Shown here piece by piece: positions 15,285 through 23,336 of a DNA stretch of 35,480 nucleotides. The position numbers were made by a program, and so were the translations under genes. A model generated the notes under the pieces. That model was not told where the DNA came from and did not search any database. It worked only from the letters and a program-made list of their open reading frames with translations. This DNA comes from Bacillota bacterium (GTDB taxonomy: Bacteria; Bacillota; Clostridia; Oscillospirales; Ethanoligenentaceae): positions 1-35,480 of the forward strand of contig JAEWAE010000042.1 in NCBI GenBank assembly GCA_023391835.1, in the 5' to 3' direction. The first letter of the stretch is position 1. Each line of letters begins with the position of its first letter.

Positions 15285-16463
15285 TCAGATCAAATGCATC
15301 AGCATCCGGTAATAGGCCATTGTGGCCGCCGAAATGATGGTGCCGTCGTTGGCAAAGCCGCTGACGCGCAGCTCAAAGCTGTGCAGCACATAGTCGTTGA
15401 GTTCCTTTTTATAGTTCTGCACCACCAGCCGACGGAAAAGCTCGTATTTTTCAATCATGCTTCCGCAAAGGATAACTTCATCCGGCGCATAGGTGTTGGC
15501 AAGCATGCTGATGGTGATGGAGACATAATCCACCGCCCGGTCGATGAGGTTGACGGCCCAGCTTTTCCCCGCCTGATAGGCTTCGAAAACTTCTTCCAGC
15601 GTGATGCCCTGCTGCACGGCGCCTGCCTCTTTTAAAATTGCCCAGTCGGCGATATAGGTCTGCAGGCAGCCCCGGCGTCCGCACTCGCACATATTGCCGG
15701 TGGGGTTGATGCACACATGGCCGATCTCACCCGCCATATTCTGGCGCCCGCGGTACAGCCGGTGGTCGATCATGACGGAAGAGCCGATGCCGGAGCCGAT
15801 GTGGAGCACCACCGAGCGGCTGAAATTTTTCCCCTGGCCGAAAAGATCCTCCGCGATGGCGCGGGCCTTGACCTCGTTGTCGAGCACGATATCCGTCTCG
15901 CCGGTCAGCTCTTCCAGCAGCCTCACGGCGGGCACGTCGTGCCACTGGAACTGGGAGGAAAAATGCACGATGCCCTGGGCGGGGTCGATCAGCCCCGGGC
16001 AGACGACCCCCACCGTCTGGATCAGCGGCATATCCCGGCCCTCCCCGCGCAGGCGCCGGATGACCTCCGCCACCTGCCGCAGCACCTGCTCGGGCGACTC
16101 GCCCGTCAGGTTGCGGGCTATGCCGGCCCTTTTGAGCACCTGACCCTCGAAATTCAGAATTCCGCCGCTGATGCCATCTCGGTCGATGGCCACACCCACG
16201 CTGAGGAACCGGTTGGAATCCACCGACAGCAGCTTCGGATGCCGGCCGACGCCGGTCGACTCGTCGCCGGATTCCTGCTCCGTCACGATGCCCAGCCGGA
16301 TCAGGTCGTCGGCGATGCGCCCCACCGACATCAGACTGATGCCGGTCTGGCGGGCGATTTCCACCCGCGCGATCCGGCCCTGCCGGTGGATGCAGGAAAA
16401 CACCATTTCCCGGCTGGAACGGCGGGGATTCTCGGTTTCGGTTTTGGCGCGGATTTTTCCCAT
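15285..16463 (-). CDS. ROK-family transcriptional repressor (NagC/XylR type)
   Basis: A 392-residue regulator. Residues about 14-65 are a winged helix (SREMVFSCIHRQGRIARVEI, then GISLMSVGRIADDLIRLGIV). The rest is a ROK sugar-binding domain, with GVVCPGLIDP, IGSGIGSSVMIDHRLYRG and the zinc motif His249...Cys259-x-Cys261-G-x2-G-Cys266. The catalytic Asp of ROK kinases (in ENDANAAA) is Asn here (LDNEVKARA), so it should bind but not phosphorylate sugar. It is the last gene of the opp operon, 40 bases after oppF, and probably controls it through palindromes in the oppA leader. ATG 16463 has GTGAGGT upstream. Confidence 0.93.
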   Translation of the reverse strand: MGKIRAKTETENPRRSSREMVFSCIHRQGRIARVEIARQTGISLMSVGRIADDLIRLGIVTEQESGDESTGVGRHPKLLSVDSNRFLSVGVAIDRDGISGGILNFEGQVLKRAGIARNLTGESPEQVLRQVAEVIRRLRGEGRDMPLIQTVGVVCPGLIDPAQGIVHFSSQFQWHDVPAVRLLEELTGETDIVLDNEVKARAIAEDLFGQGKNFSRSVVLHIGSGIGSSVMIDHRLYRGRQNMAGEIGHVCINPTGNMCECGRRGCLQTYIADWAILKEAGAVQQGITLEEVFEAYQAGKSWAVNLIDRAVDYVSITISMLANTYAPDEVILCGSMIEKYELFRRLVVQNYKKELNDYVLHSFELRVSGFANDGTIISAATMAYYRMLMHLI

Positions 16464-16503
16464 CTGCACGACCTCACTTGTCAGATTGCGGCCTGCCGGC
16501 CCC

Positions 16504-17481
16504 TCACACACGGAAACAGCTCACCCAGTGGCCCGGCTCCACTTCCCGGAAGGGGGGAGCCGACCGGCGGCAGTCGGGCGTGGCCATGGGGCAGCGGCTG
16601 CAAAAACGGCAGCCCTCGCCCATATCGACCGGGCTGGCAACCGAGCCTTTGAGCACGATGCGCTCACGGCTGCGCTCCTTTTTTGGGTCCGGCACGGGGA
16701 TGGCTGAAAGAAGCGCCCGGGTATAGGGGTGCAGCGGATTGTCAAATATGCGCCCGCTGTCGGCCAGCTCCACCAGCGCCCCCAGATACATGACGCCGAT
16801 GCGATCGCTTATGTACTTGACCATGGAAATATCATGGGCGATAAAGAGATAGGTCAGGTTTCTGGCCTGCTGCAGACGTTTGAGCAGGTTGACCACCTGG
16901 GCCTGGATGGATACGTCCAACGCCGAAATCGGCTCGTCGCAGACGATGAATTCCGGTTCCACCGCCAGGGCCCGGGCGATGCCGATGCGTTGCCGCTGCC
17001 CGCCCGAAAACTCGTGGGGAAAACGGTAGGCGTGCTCTTCCGACAGGCCCACGTCCTGCAGCAGCCGCACCACCATGCGGATGCGCTCGCCGGCATTTGC
17101 CGCCAGATGATGGGCGTCGATGCCTTCCGCTACGATATCCATCACCTTCATGCGCTGATCCAGCGAAGCGTACGGGTCCTGGAAGATCATCTGCATGCGG
17201 CGGCTGATCTGCCTGAGCGCGGCGGCGGAAAGGGGGCCGCTGATATCTTTTCCATTATACATCACCCGGCCGGCCGTGGGTTCATAAAGTCGCAGAATTG
17301 TGCGGCCAAGCGTGGATTTCCCGCACCCCGACTCGCCGACCAGGCCGAAGGTCTCGCCCCGGCGAATGGAAAAGGTCACGTCGTCCACCGCTTTGAGCAC
17401 CTGCTTTTTGCCGGTGCGGAAATATTTTTTAAGGCCGCGCACTTCGAGCAGCATTTCGTTTGCCTGAGCGGCTTCACTCAT
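16504..17481 (-). CDS. oppF: Oligopeptide-type ABC transporter ATPase OppF
   Basis: A 325-residue cytosolic ATPase subunit. Walker A GESGCGKST, signature FSGGQRQR, Walker B EFIVCDEPISALD and the switch His in LFIAHDISMVK are all intact. The C-terminal oligopeptide-transporter tail carries the conserved four-cysteine cluster (CRFCSRCPMATPDC), which binds an iron-sulfur cluster in related proteins. It pairs with OppD, whose gene overlaps its start by four bases (ATGA). Together they drive the OppB/C channel. Confidence 0.95.
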   Translation of the reverse strand: MSEAAQANEMLLEVRGLKKYFRTGKKQVLKAVDDVTFSIRRGETFGLVGESGCGKSTLGRTILRLYEPTAGRVMYNGKDISGPLSAAALRQISRRMQMIFQDPYASLDQRMKVMDIVAEGIDAHHLAANAGERIRMVVRLLQDVGLSEEHAYRFPHEFSGGQRQRIGIARALAVEPEFIVCDEPISALDVSIQAQVVNLLKRLQQARNLTYLFIAHDISMVKYISDRIGVMYLGALVELADSGRIFDNPLHPYTRALLSAIPVPDPKKERSRERIVLKGSVASPVDMGEGCRFCSRCPMATPDCRRSAPPFREVEPGHWVSCFRV

Positions 17482-18485
17482 TTCGACCCCTCCTTCCGGG
17501 CGCGGCGCGCCGCGGCCGCCCGGTCATCCATCAGCCAGCAGGCCGCCCGATGCGTCGGCGAAATCTCTTTGACAGCCGGCGGCACCAGGCGGCACACCTT
17601 CATGGCCTGCGGGCAGCGGGCGGCGAAGGGGCAGCCCTTGGGCGGGTCCACCAGGTCGGGCGGCGTGCCGGGGATGGTGCGCAGTTCGTTGACCTTGTCG
17701 TGGATATCGGGGATGGATTCGAGCAGGCCCCGGGTATAGGGGTGACATGCCTGATAAAATATCTCGTCCACCAGGCCGGTTTCCACGATTTGACCGCCGT
17801 ACATGACGGCTACCCGCTGGGCGATGCTCGCCACCACGCCCAGGTTGTGGGTGATGAGGATGATGGAGGTGTGGATGCGCTGCTGGAGCTGCCGCATCAG
17901 GCCGAGTATCTGGGCCTGAATCGTCACATCCAGCGCCGTGGTCGGCTCGTCGGCGATGAGCACGCCGGGGTCGCATGCCAACGCGATGGCGATGACGACC
18001 CGCTGGCGCATGCCGCCGGAAAACTGATGGGGGTACTGCTTCATTCGCCGGGCGGGGTCGGAAATGCCGACCATGCCCAGCAGCTCGACGGCCCGCTGCT
18101 CCATCTGCTTCTCTGTCATGGCGGTGTGCTCGCGGAGCACTTCCGTGATCTGTTTGCCGACCGGCATGGTGGGGTTGAGGGATGTCATTGGGTCCTGAAA
18201 AATCATGGCGATGCGGTTGCCGTTTATTTTCCGCATCTGCCGATCACTGTAGTGGGCAATGTCCTGCCCCTCCAGACATACCGAGCCGCTCTCGATGCGG
18301 CCCGTCGACGGCAGCAGGTGCATGATACCCTTGCACATGATGGATTTCCCCGAGCCAGACTCTCCCACGACAGCGAGGGTTTCCTGCTCGGCCAGCGAAA
18401 AGCTCACGTGGTTGACGGCATGCACCACGCCGTGCTGCGTATACAGGCGGATGGCAAGATCCTTCACCTGTAACAAATCGCTCAT
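17478..18485 (-). CDS. oppD: Oligopeptide-type ABC transporter ATPase OppD
   Basis: A 335-residue ATPase. Walker A GESGSGKSI, signature FSGGMRQR, Walker B PGVLIADEPTTALD and ILITHNLGVVA are present, and the OppD-type C-terminal extension has CPFAARCPQAMKVC and a final Cys. The stop overlaps the oppF start. It is 20 bases downstream of oppC. Confidence 0.95.
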   Translation of the reverse strand: MSDLLQVKDLAIRLYTQHGVVHAVNHVSFSLAEQETLAVVGESGSGKSIMCKGIMHLLPSTGRIESGSVCLEGQDIAHYSDRQMRKINGNRIAMIFQDPMTSLNPTMPVGKQITEVLREHTAMTEKQMEQRAVELLGMVGISDPARRMKQYPHQFSGGMRQRVVIAIALACDPGVLIADEPTTALDVTIQAQILGLMRQLQQRIHTSIILITHNLGVVASIAQRVAVMYGGQIVETGLVDEIFYQACHPYTRGLLESIPDIHDKVNELRTIPGTPPDLVDPPKGCPFAARCPQAMKVCRLVPPAVKEISPTHRAACWLMDDRAAAARRARKEGSK

Positions 18486-18504
18486 ATTCCGGCACTCCTT
18501 TCTT

Positions 18505-19461
18505 TTATTTGCGCATCCGCGGGTCGAAAGCGTCGCGCAGGCCGTCGCCCAGTATGCTGAAGCAGACCATGATGAGCACCAGCACCACGGAGGGGATGAA
18601 AAGCAGATAGGCGTGGCTGCTGAGCACCTGGAAGCCGCTGTTGATGAGCACGCCGAGCGAGGCTTTCGGCTCGGCCAGGCCGATGCCGATAAAGCTGAGG
18701 AACGCCTCAGTGAAAATGGCGGAGGGTATGGTGAGCATCGTATTGATGACGATAATGCCCGCCGTGTTGGGGATCATGTGCCGCAGGATGATATGCCGAC
18801 GGGAAGTCCCCAGTATCCGTGCGGCGAGGATGAATTCCTGGTCTTTGAGCTTGAGGATTTCCGCCCGCACCAGCCGGGCCATGTTGACCCAGCCGGAAAT
18901 CGACATGGCGACCACCAGCGTCAGGATGCCGGCCTTCATCACCATCATCAGCAGGATCACGACGATGAGGTTGGGGATGCCGATGAGCACCTCGATGATG
19001 CGCTGCATCACCGCGTCCACCTTGCCGCCGAAAAGGGCCGATACGGCTCCGTAGCCCACGCCGACCACCAGATCCAGCGCGGCCGCGACGACGGCGATGA
19101 GCAGCGAGATGCGGGTGCCGTACCAGACGCGCGCCCACTGATCCCGGCCGAATTTATCCGTGCCAAACCAGTGCAGCGCGCCGGGCGAGCGGAAGGTGGC
19201 TTTGTAGTCGGTGCCGTAATAGGTGAAATGCGTCATCAGCGGCCCCAGCAGTGCCAGTGCCACGATCACCAGCAGCACCACCAGACTCACGACCGAGCCC
19301 TTGTTTTCTTTCAGCCGCAGCCAGCCGTCCCGGAGGGCGGAAATCCGCCGGGTGCCGATATGTTCCATTTCCTCGGCGCTGTGCCCGGCCGGCTCAAACA
19401 GGTCGGCGGTGATGGGCAGGGCAGATGCGGCTTGCTGCGCCGCCATTGCTTTCGGTTTCAT
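18505..19461 (-). CDS. oppC: Oligopeptide-type ABC transporter permease OppC
   Basis: A 318-residue inner-membrane permease with six membrane segments. The N-terminal about 45 residues are cytosolic, then VVSLVVLLVIVALALLGPL is the first segment (residues about 58-76). The typical OppC features follow: FGTDKFGRDQWARVWYGTRISL, and the EAA-type loop around AARILGTSRRHIILRHMIPN that contacts the ATPases. It ends ILGDGLRDAFDPRM, normal for the family. RBS AAAGGAG upstream of ATG 19461. Nine bases separate it from oppB. Confidence 0.95.
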   Translation of the reverse strand: MKPKAMAAQQAASALPITADLFEPAGHSAEEMEHIGTRRISALRDGWLRLKENKGSVVSLVVLLVIVALALLGPLMTHFTYYGTDYKATFRSPGALHWFGTDKFGRDQWARVWYGTRISLLIAVVAAALDLVVGVGYGAVSALFGGKVDAVMQRIIEVLIGIPNLIVVILLMMVMKAGILTLVVAMSISGWVNMARLVRAEILKLKDQEFILAARILGTSRRHIILRHMIPNTAGIIVINTMLTIPSAIFTEAFLSFIGIGLAEPKASLGVLINSGFQVLSSHAYLLFIPSVVLVLIMVCFSILGDGLRDAFDPRMRK

Positions 19462-19470
19462 TCCGTACGC

Positions 19471-20406
19471 TCACTCCTTTCCCGACGCCAGACGGATGCG
19501 GGGGTCGATCACACAGTAAAGCAGATCCACCGCCAGAATCGTCAGCACATAAAAGGCACTGTAAAAGATGGTCAGCCCCAGAATGGTGGAATAGTCGTTG
19601 GATTTGATGGAATCCACAAACAGGCTGCCGATGCCCGGGATGCTGTAAATGCTTTCCACTGCCAGCGAGCCGGTGAGGAGGTTGACGACGATGGGCCCGA
19701 GCATGGTCACCACCGGTATGATGGAGTTGCGCACGGTGTGGAACATCAGTATCTTAAAGGGGCTCAGGCCTTTGGATTTGGCCATCAGCATGTAATCCTG
19801 CTGGAGCACGTCGAGTACCTCGGTGCGCATGAAACGCGCGATGATGGCGACCACCCCGAAGGATAGCGCCAGAGACGGCAGCACGGAGCTGGCGTAGCTT
19901 TCCCAGTACGCGACGGGGAATACTTTCCACTGCATGCCCAGGCAATACTGCAGCAGCGCCGCCACCACGAAATTCGGCACCGAGATGCCCAGCACCGAAA
20001 TCACCATGGTGAGAAAGTCGACGCCCGAGTTGTGCCGGTAGGCCGCGATGATGCCCAGCACCAGCCCGACGGCCAGGCCCAGCAGCACCGCCTGCAGGCC
20101 GATGAGCGCGGAGGGGCCGATCCGCGAGCCGATGATATGCTGCACGCTCTGGCCCGAATAGATGAACGACGTGCCCAGGTCGCCCCGGAACACATTGCGC
20201 AGATACATCAGATACTGGACAACCAGCGGTTTATCCATGCCGTACCGGGCGTATATCTGTTGCCGCTGCTGAGCGGAAAGCAGCCGCAGCTTTTCCTCGT
20301 CGAACGGCGTGCCCGGCAGCGTGCGCATCAGGAAAAAGGTGGCCGTCATGATCACCAGCAGGGTCACCGCCATATACCCGATACGCTTGAATATGTATTT
20401 TCGCAT
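19471..20406 (-). CDS. oppB: Oligopeptide-type ABC transporter permease OppB
   Basis: A 311-residue permease. The first segment is GYMAVTLLVIMTATFFLMRTLPGTPFD, with the characteristic Pro-Gly-Thr-Pro-Phe; later come SFIYSGQSVQHII and the EAA-type loop LMAKSKGLSPFKILMFHTVRNSIIP (in parts), and the C-terminal DLLYCVIDPRIRL. Six membrane segments are expected. RBS GGGAGGGG. It follows oppA after a 141-base gap that contains a strong hairpin. Confidence 0.95.
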   Translation of the reverse strand: MRKYIFKRIGYMAVTLLVIMTATFFLMRTLPGTPFDEEKLRLLSAQQRQQIYARYGMDKPLVVQYLMYLRNVFRGDLGTSFIYSGQSVQHIIGSRIGPSALIGLQAVLLGLAVGLVLGIIAAYRHNSGVDFLTMVISVLGISVPNFVVAALLQYCLGMQWKVFPVAYWESYASSVLPSLALSFGVVAIIARFMRTEVLDVLQQDYMLMAKSKGLSPFKILMFHTVRNSIIPVVTMLGPIVVNLLTGSLAVESIYSIPGIGSLFVDSIKSNDYSTILGLTIFYSAFYVLTILAVDLLYCVIDPRIRLASGKE

Positions 20407-20465
20407 TTTATCCCCTCCCTGTGCCGGCCGCGTGACCGGTGCGGCCGCGCGCCTTCATAACACAG

Positions 20466-20496
20466 CGGGGGAACCGCTTTGCGGGCGGCTCCCCCG
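20466..20496 (-). other. Intercistronic stem-loop between oppA and oppB
   Basis: Arms at 20466-20477 and 20485-20496 pair over 12 positions with one G-U wobble in RNA, loop of seven. No T-run follows on the minus strand. Hairpins at this place are known to protect the upstream binding-protein message and lower expression of the permease genes. Confidence 0.65.
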
Positions 20497-20547
20497 GGCT
20501 GATGTCATGCGCGCTCCGGCGAGAACTCCATTCCGGATACGGACGGC

Positions 20548-22149
20548 TTACTGCACATAGGCATATTTGAAATCGGTGCCGGAGCCGCAGGGATGGGTGA
20601 TCAGGTCTTTGACGTTGGATTTGGTAAGCACGGCCGAGCCTCCGTAATATAGGGGAGCGAGGACCGCGTTGTCGCCGACCAGATTCTTTTCGGCTTTCAT
20701 CAGGTCGTCGGCACGCTTGGCGGTGTCTTTTTCCGACTTGGCCGAGGTGATGAGGCCGTTATACGTGTCGTTGTTGAAATTGCCGCGATAGGGGCTGCCG
20801 TTGGTCCACAGTTCCAGATAGGTCATCGGGTCGTCGTAATCCGCGCCCCAGGCGGTGATGCCCATTTGATAATTGTCGGCGTCCATCAATGCGTTGCGGG
20901 CCTTTTTGGTCATGGACTGCACGGTCACGTCAATGCCGAGATTCTGCTTAAACTGGCTCTGCAGGTAAGTCGCTACGTCCTTGTCCTCGGAAGCGTCGGA
21001 AAGGATGAGGGTCAGCTTCGGGGTCTTGCCCAGCTCCTGCACGCCCTTGGCCCAGTATTCCTTGGCCTTGGAAGCGTCGAAGGAGCTGACCGCGCCCTGC
21101 TTGGCGCGCAGCGTGTCGGTGCCGTTGCCGTCGCTCATCTTGGTGGGGATCAGCCCGGTGGCACCTTCGGAGCCGTTTTTCAGCACGGTGCTGCATAGGG
21201 TCTTGGTGTCGATGGCGTAACTCAGAGCCTTGCGGATATTCGCGTTGCTCACGCCGTCGGCCTTGGTGTTGAATTGCAGGTAAGTGGTGCGGAAGCTCTC
21301 GATTGTGGAATATTCCTTATTGTTTTCATAGGTAGGCACGTCGGCGGCGGAAAGCTTGACCTGGCTGAGCTGCCCGGCCTTATAAAGGTCGAGGGCGGTG
21401 CTGGCTTCCTTGACGACCTTGATGCTGACCGTCGAATTTTTGACATTGGCCGCGTCCCAGTACTTTGCGTTTTTCACAAGCGCGGCGCCCGAGGCGGTGT
21501 CGAAGGATTTGATGGTGTAGGGGCCGCAGCTAAGCACGTTTTCCGCGCCCAGGCCGTAATTTTTGCCCTGGGACTCATAATATTTCTGGTTGAGCGGGAA
21601 GTAGGGCACGAAAGCCGTCAGCTTGAGGAAATACGGCGTCGGGTGGGTCAGGTGCACGACCAGCGTCTTGTCGTCGGGCGTCTGGATGCCCACGTCGTCG
21701 GCCGATGCCTTGCTTTCGGAATAATTTTCGCCGTTGACGATGTAGTCGGTCATGATGAAGGCATAACCATTGGTGGCTTCGGAGCTCATCTGCTTGAGCC
21801 AGCCGTATTTGAAATCCGCCGAGGTCACCGAGTCGCCGTTGCTCCATTTGATGCCGTCGCGCAGCTTGAAGGTGTAGGTCAGCCCGTCGGAAGAGAGCGT
21901 GCTGCTTTTGGCCAGCGCGGGCTGGGGCTCGTCCTTTTTATCCAGCCGGTAAAGGCCCTCCGAAATGTTGTTGAGCAGCGTAAAGGACACGTCATCCGAA
22001 ACGGCCAGTTGATTCAGGGACGTCATTTCGGTTTCCACATAAGTGCTGATCGCGCCTTTGCCTGTCCCGCTCTTCCCAGTGAAAGAGCAGCCGGTCGCAA
22101 TGGTCGCCGCCAGCATGCAGGACAGAACGGCCGCAATTGCTTTTTTCAT
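20548..22149 (-). CDS. oppA: Solute-binding lipoprotein OppA (extracellular family 5)
   Basis: A 533-residue lipoprotein. The signal is MKKAIAAVLSCMLAATIATGC, with the lipidated Cys21 preceded by Ala-Thr-Gly, followed by a short Ser/Thr/Gly linker. The mature part has family 5 features: PQPALAKSSTLSSDGLTYTFKLRDGIKWSNGDSVTSADFKYGW (read in parts), LTHPTPYFLKLTAF, IRKALSYAIDTK and the late AWGADYDDPMTYLELW. It is anchored on the outer face of the membrane and delivers peptides, or in some cases oligosaccharides or glycopeptides, to OppBC. ATG 22149 has GGGAGGAAG. First gene of the operon. Confidence 0.93.
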   Translation of the reverse strand: MKKAIAAVLSCMLAATIATGCSFTGKSGTGKGAISTYVETEMTSLNQLAVSDDVSFTLLNNISEGLYRLDKKDEPQPALAKSSTLSSDGLTYTFKLRDGIKWSNGDSVTSADFKYGWLKQMSSEATNGYAFIMTDYIVNGENYSESKASADDVGIQTPDDKTLVVHLTHPTPYFLKLTAFVPYFPLNQKYYESQGKNYGLGAENVLSCGPYTIKSFDTASGAALVKNAKYWDAANVKNSTVSIKVVKEASTALDLYKAGQLSQVKLSAADVPTYENNKEYSTIESFRTTYLQFNTKADGVSNANIRKALSYAIDTKTLCSTVLKNGSEGATGLIPTKMSDGNGTDTLRAKQGAVSSFDASKAKEYWAKGVQELGKTPKLTLILSDASEDKDVATYLQSQFKQNLGIDVTVQSMTKKARNALMDADNYQMGITAWGADYDDPMTYLELWTNGSPYRGNFNNDTYNGLITSAKSEKDTAKRADDLMKAEKNLVGDNAVLAPLYYGGSAVLTKSNVKDLITHPCGSGTDFKYAYVQ

Positions 22150-22204
22150 TTTTCTTCCTCCCATATTGAGTTGTATCTGTATCGGTAAACGTGCCCCGTT
22201 GCGC

Positions 22205-22219
22205 GTGAAACGTTGTCAC
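22205..22219. promoter_or_regulatory. LacI/CcpA-like imperfect palindrome in the oppA leader
   Basis: GTGAAACGTTGTCAC: 13 of 15 positions symmetric around AACGTT, about 55 bases before oppA ATG. It resembles a cre site but is one base short. Confidence 0.35.
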
Positions 22220-22233
22220 CGGGCGGCCGCTTT

Positions 22234-22260
22234 TATTTACTATCTAGATGTTAGTAAATA
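22234..22260. promoter_or_regulatory. Palindrome with 9-bp arms in the oppA leader, candidate ROK operator
   Basis: TATTTACTA (22234-22242) and TAGTAAATA (22252-22260) are perfect inverted arms around nine bases, an AT-rich island in GC-rich DNA. ROK repressors such as XylR bind AT-rich arms of this type. It is about 130-160 bases downstream of the predicted oppA start point, so it would act as a roadblock, or serve a second promoter not seen. Confidence 0.55.
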
Positions 22261-22283
22261 GGTCTGCCACAATCCGGGCTTCG

Positions 22284-22312
22284 CCGCAATTCTTGACGGA
22301 ATTCCGCAATTC
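22284..22312. repeat. Direct repeat CCGCAATTC, 20 bases apart
   Basis: CCGCAATTC at 22284-22292 and again at 22304-22312, a spacing of about two helical turns, with GGAATTCC between. It may be a binding site for a protein that contacts one face of the DNA. Confidence 0.4.
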
Positions 22313-22333
22313 AAACGAATTCAGCCAGGCGTA

Positions 22334-22362
22334 TTGCTATTTCGGCAGGTTTCATTTATAAT
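22334..22362 (+). promoter_or_regulatory. Candidate promoter of cutC
   Basis: TTGCTA, a 17-base spacer and a perfect TATAAT (22357-22362). The start near 22369 gives a leader of about 190 bases. It faces the opp promoter head-on. Confidence 0.5.
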
Positions 22363-22398
22363 TGGAAAGGTAATTACTATTTGTCCGTTACTTTTTAC

Positions 22399-22427
22399 AT
22401 CATAGCAAAGAAACATGGTAAAGTCAA
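22399..22427 (-). promoter_or_regulatory. Sigma-A promoter of the opp operon
   Basis: Minus strand TTGACT, a 17-base spacer and TATGAT (22399-22404). The start near 22392 leaves a leader of about 240 bases that carries the palindromes at 22205-22219 and 22234-22260 and the direct repeat at 22284-22312. Confidence 0.6.
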
Positions 22428-22448
22428 TACGGCACGCATTTTTTACGG

Positions 22449-22461
22449 GTGAATTATTCAC
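22449..22461. promoter_or_regulatory. Perfect 13-base palindrome in the cutC-opp gap
   Basis: GTGAAT-T-ATTCAC, 22 bases upstream of the opp -35 and within the cutC leader. It looks like a regulator site; the regulator is not known. Confidence 0.45.
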
Positions 22462-22561
22462 GGCTCCGTCTTTCACAAAAGGCCGGCTGGCCGCGCTGTA
22501 TAAAACTGTGCCGATACGGGCCGCACGGCTCCGATTCCAAAGACAAAAGGGAGAAGATCAA

Positions 22562-23308
22562 ATGTCCAAAGTCATCGTCGAGGTCTGCTGCGGCTCGGCC
22601 CAGGATGTCATCGAGGCGAAGAAGGCAGGGGCCGACCGAGTCGAGCTCAACTCCGATCTGTTTCACGGCGGGCTGACCCCCTCCGTGGGGGAGCTCATCG
22701 TGGCCAAGCGGGAAACCGGCCTGCCCATCATGGCGATGGTTCGGCCGCGGGAAGGCGGCTTTTGTTATACGCCCTGTGAGTATCAGACGGCGCTGGCCGA
22801 TGCGCGGGCGCTGCTGGACGCCGGAGCCGACGGCATCGTATTCGGCTTCCTGAAGCCCGACGGCACCGTCGACACCGACCGCTGCCGCGAAATGCGCGCG
22901 CTCATCGGCGGCAAGACCGCCGTATTTCACCGCGCCATCGACGTGACGCCCGACTGGAAAGCCGCCGTGGATACTCTGTGCGAGCTGAAAATCGACCGCA
23001 TCCTCACCAGCGGCCAGGCGCCTTCGGTCTGGGAGGGTGCTCCCGTGGTGGCCGAGATGGTCCGGTATGCCCGCGGCCGCATACAGATCCTGCCCGGGGC
23101 CGGCGTCACACGGCAGAACGCCGCCGCGCTGGTGGCCCAGACCGGCTGCACCCAGGTGCACGCGGCCATATATAAGCTGTGCTTCGACCGGTCGGCGCTG
23201 GGCAACCCCTCCATCTTTTTCGGCGGTGCGATCTATCCGCCGGAGGACCGGTACAACCTGATCGATAACGCCGCCATCGGCGACATCCGCGCCGCTGTCA
23301 ACCGCTGA
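22562..23308 (+). CDS. cutC: CutC-family TIM-barrel protein
   Basis: A 248-residue cytosolic TIM-barrel. CutC signatures are EVCCGSAQDVIEAKKAGADRVELNSDL (in parts: EVCCGS, GADRVELNSDL), GGLTPSVGEL, MVRPREGGFCYT, DGIVFGFLKPDGTVD, FHRAIDV and ILTSGQAPSVWEG. The name comes from copper sensitivity in E. coli, but a copper role is disputed, and the barrel with its conserved Arg/Glu/His residues looks like an enzyme. ATG 22562 follows AAGGGAGAAG; a longer frame upstream has no ribosome binding site. It is followed after 28 bases by the transglutaminase-domain gene, so they form an operon. Confidence 0.93.
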   Translation: MSKVIVEVCCGSAQDVIEAKKAGADRVELNSDLFHGGLTPSVGELIVAKRETGLPIMAMVRPREGGFCYTPCEYQTALADARALLDAGADGIVFGFLKPDGTVDTDRCREMRALIGGKTAVFHRAIDVTPDWKAAVDTLCELKIDRILTSGQAPSVWEGAPVVAEMVRYARGRIQILPGAGVTRQNAAALVAQTGCTQVHAAIYKLCFDRSALGNPSIFFGGAIYPPEDRYNLIDNAAIGDIRAAVNR

Positions 23309-23336
23309 GCCGCCAAGCGCAGGAGGAAAATCCGTC

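Noticed and set aside
18259..19866. A 535-codon plus-strand open frame opposite oppC/oppB
   Set aside because: His/Asp/Gln-rich shadow of permease genes; no start signal.
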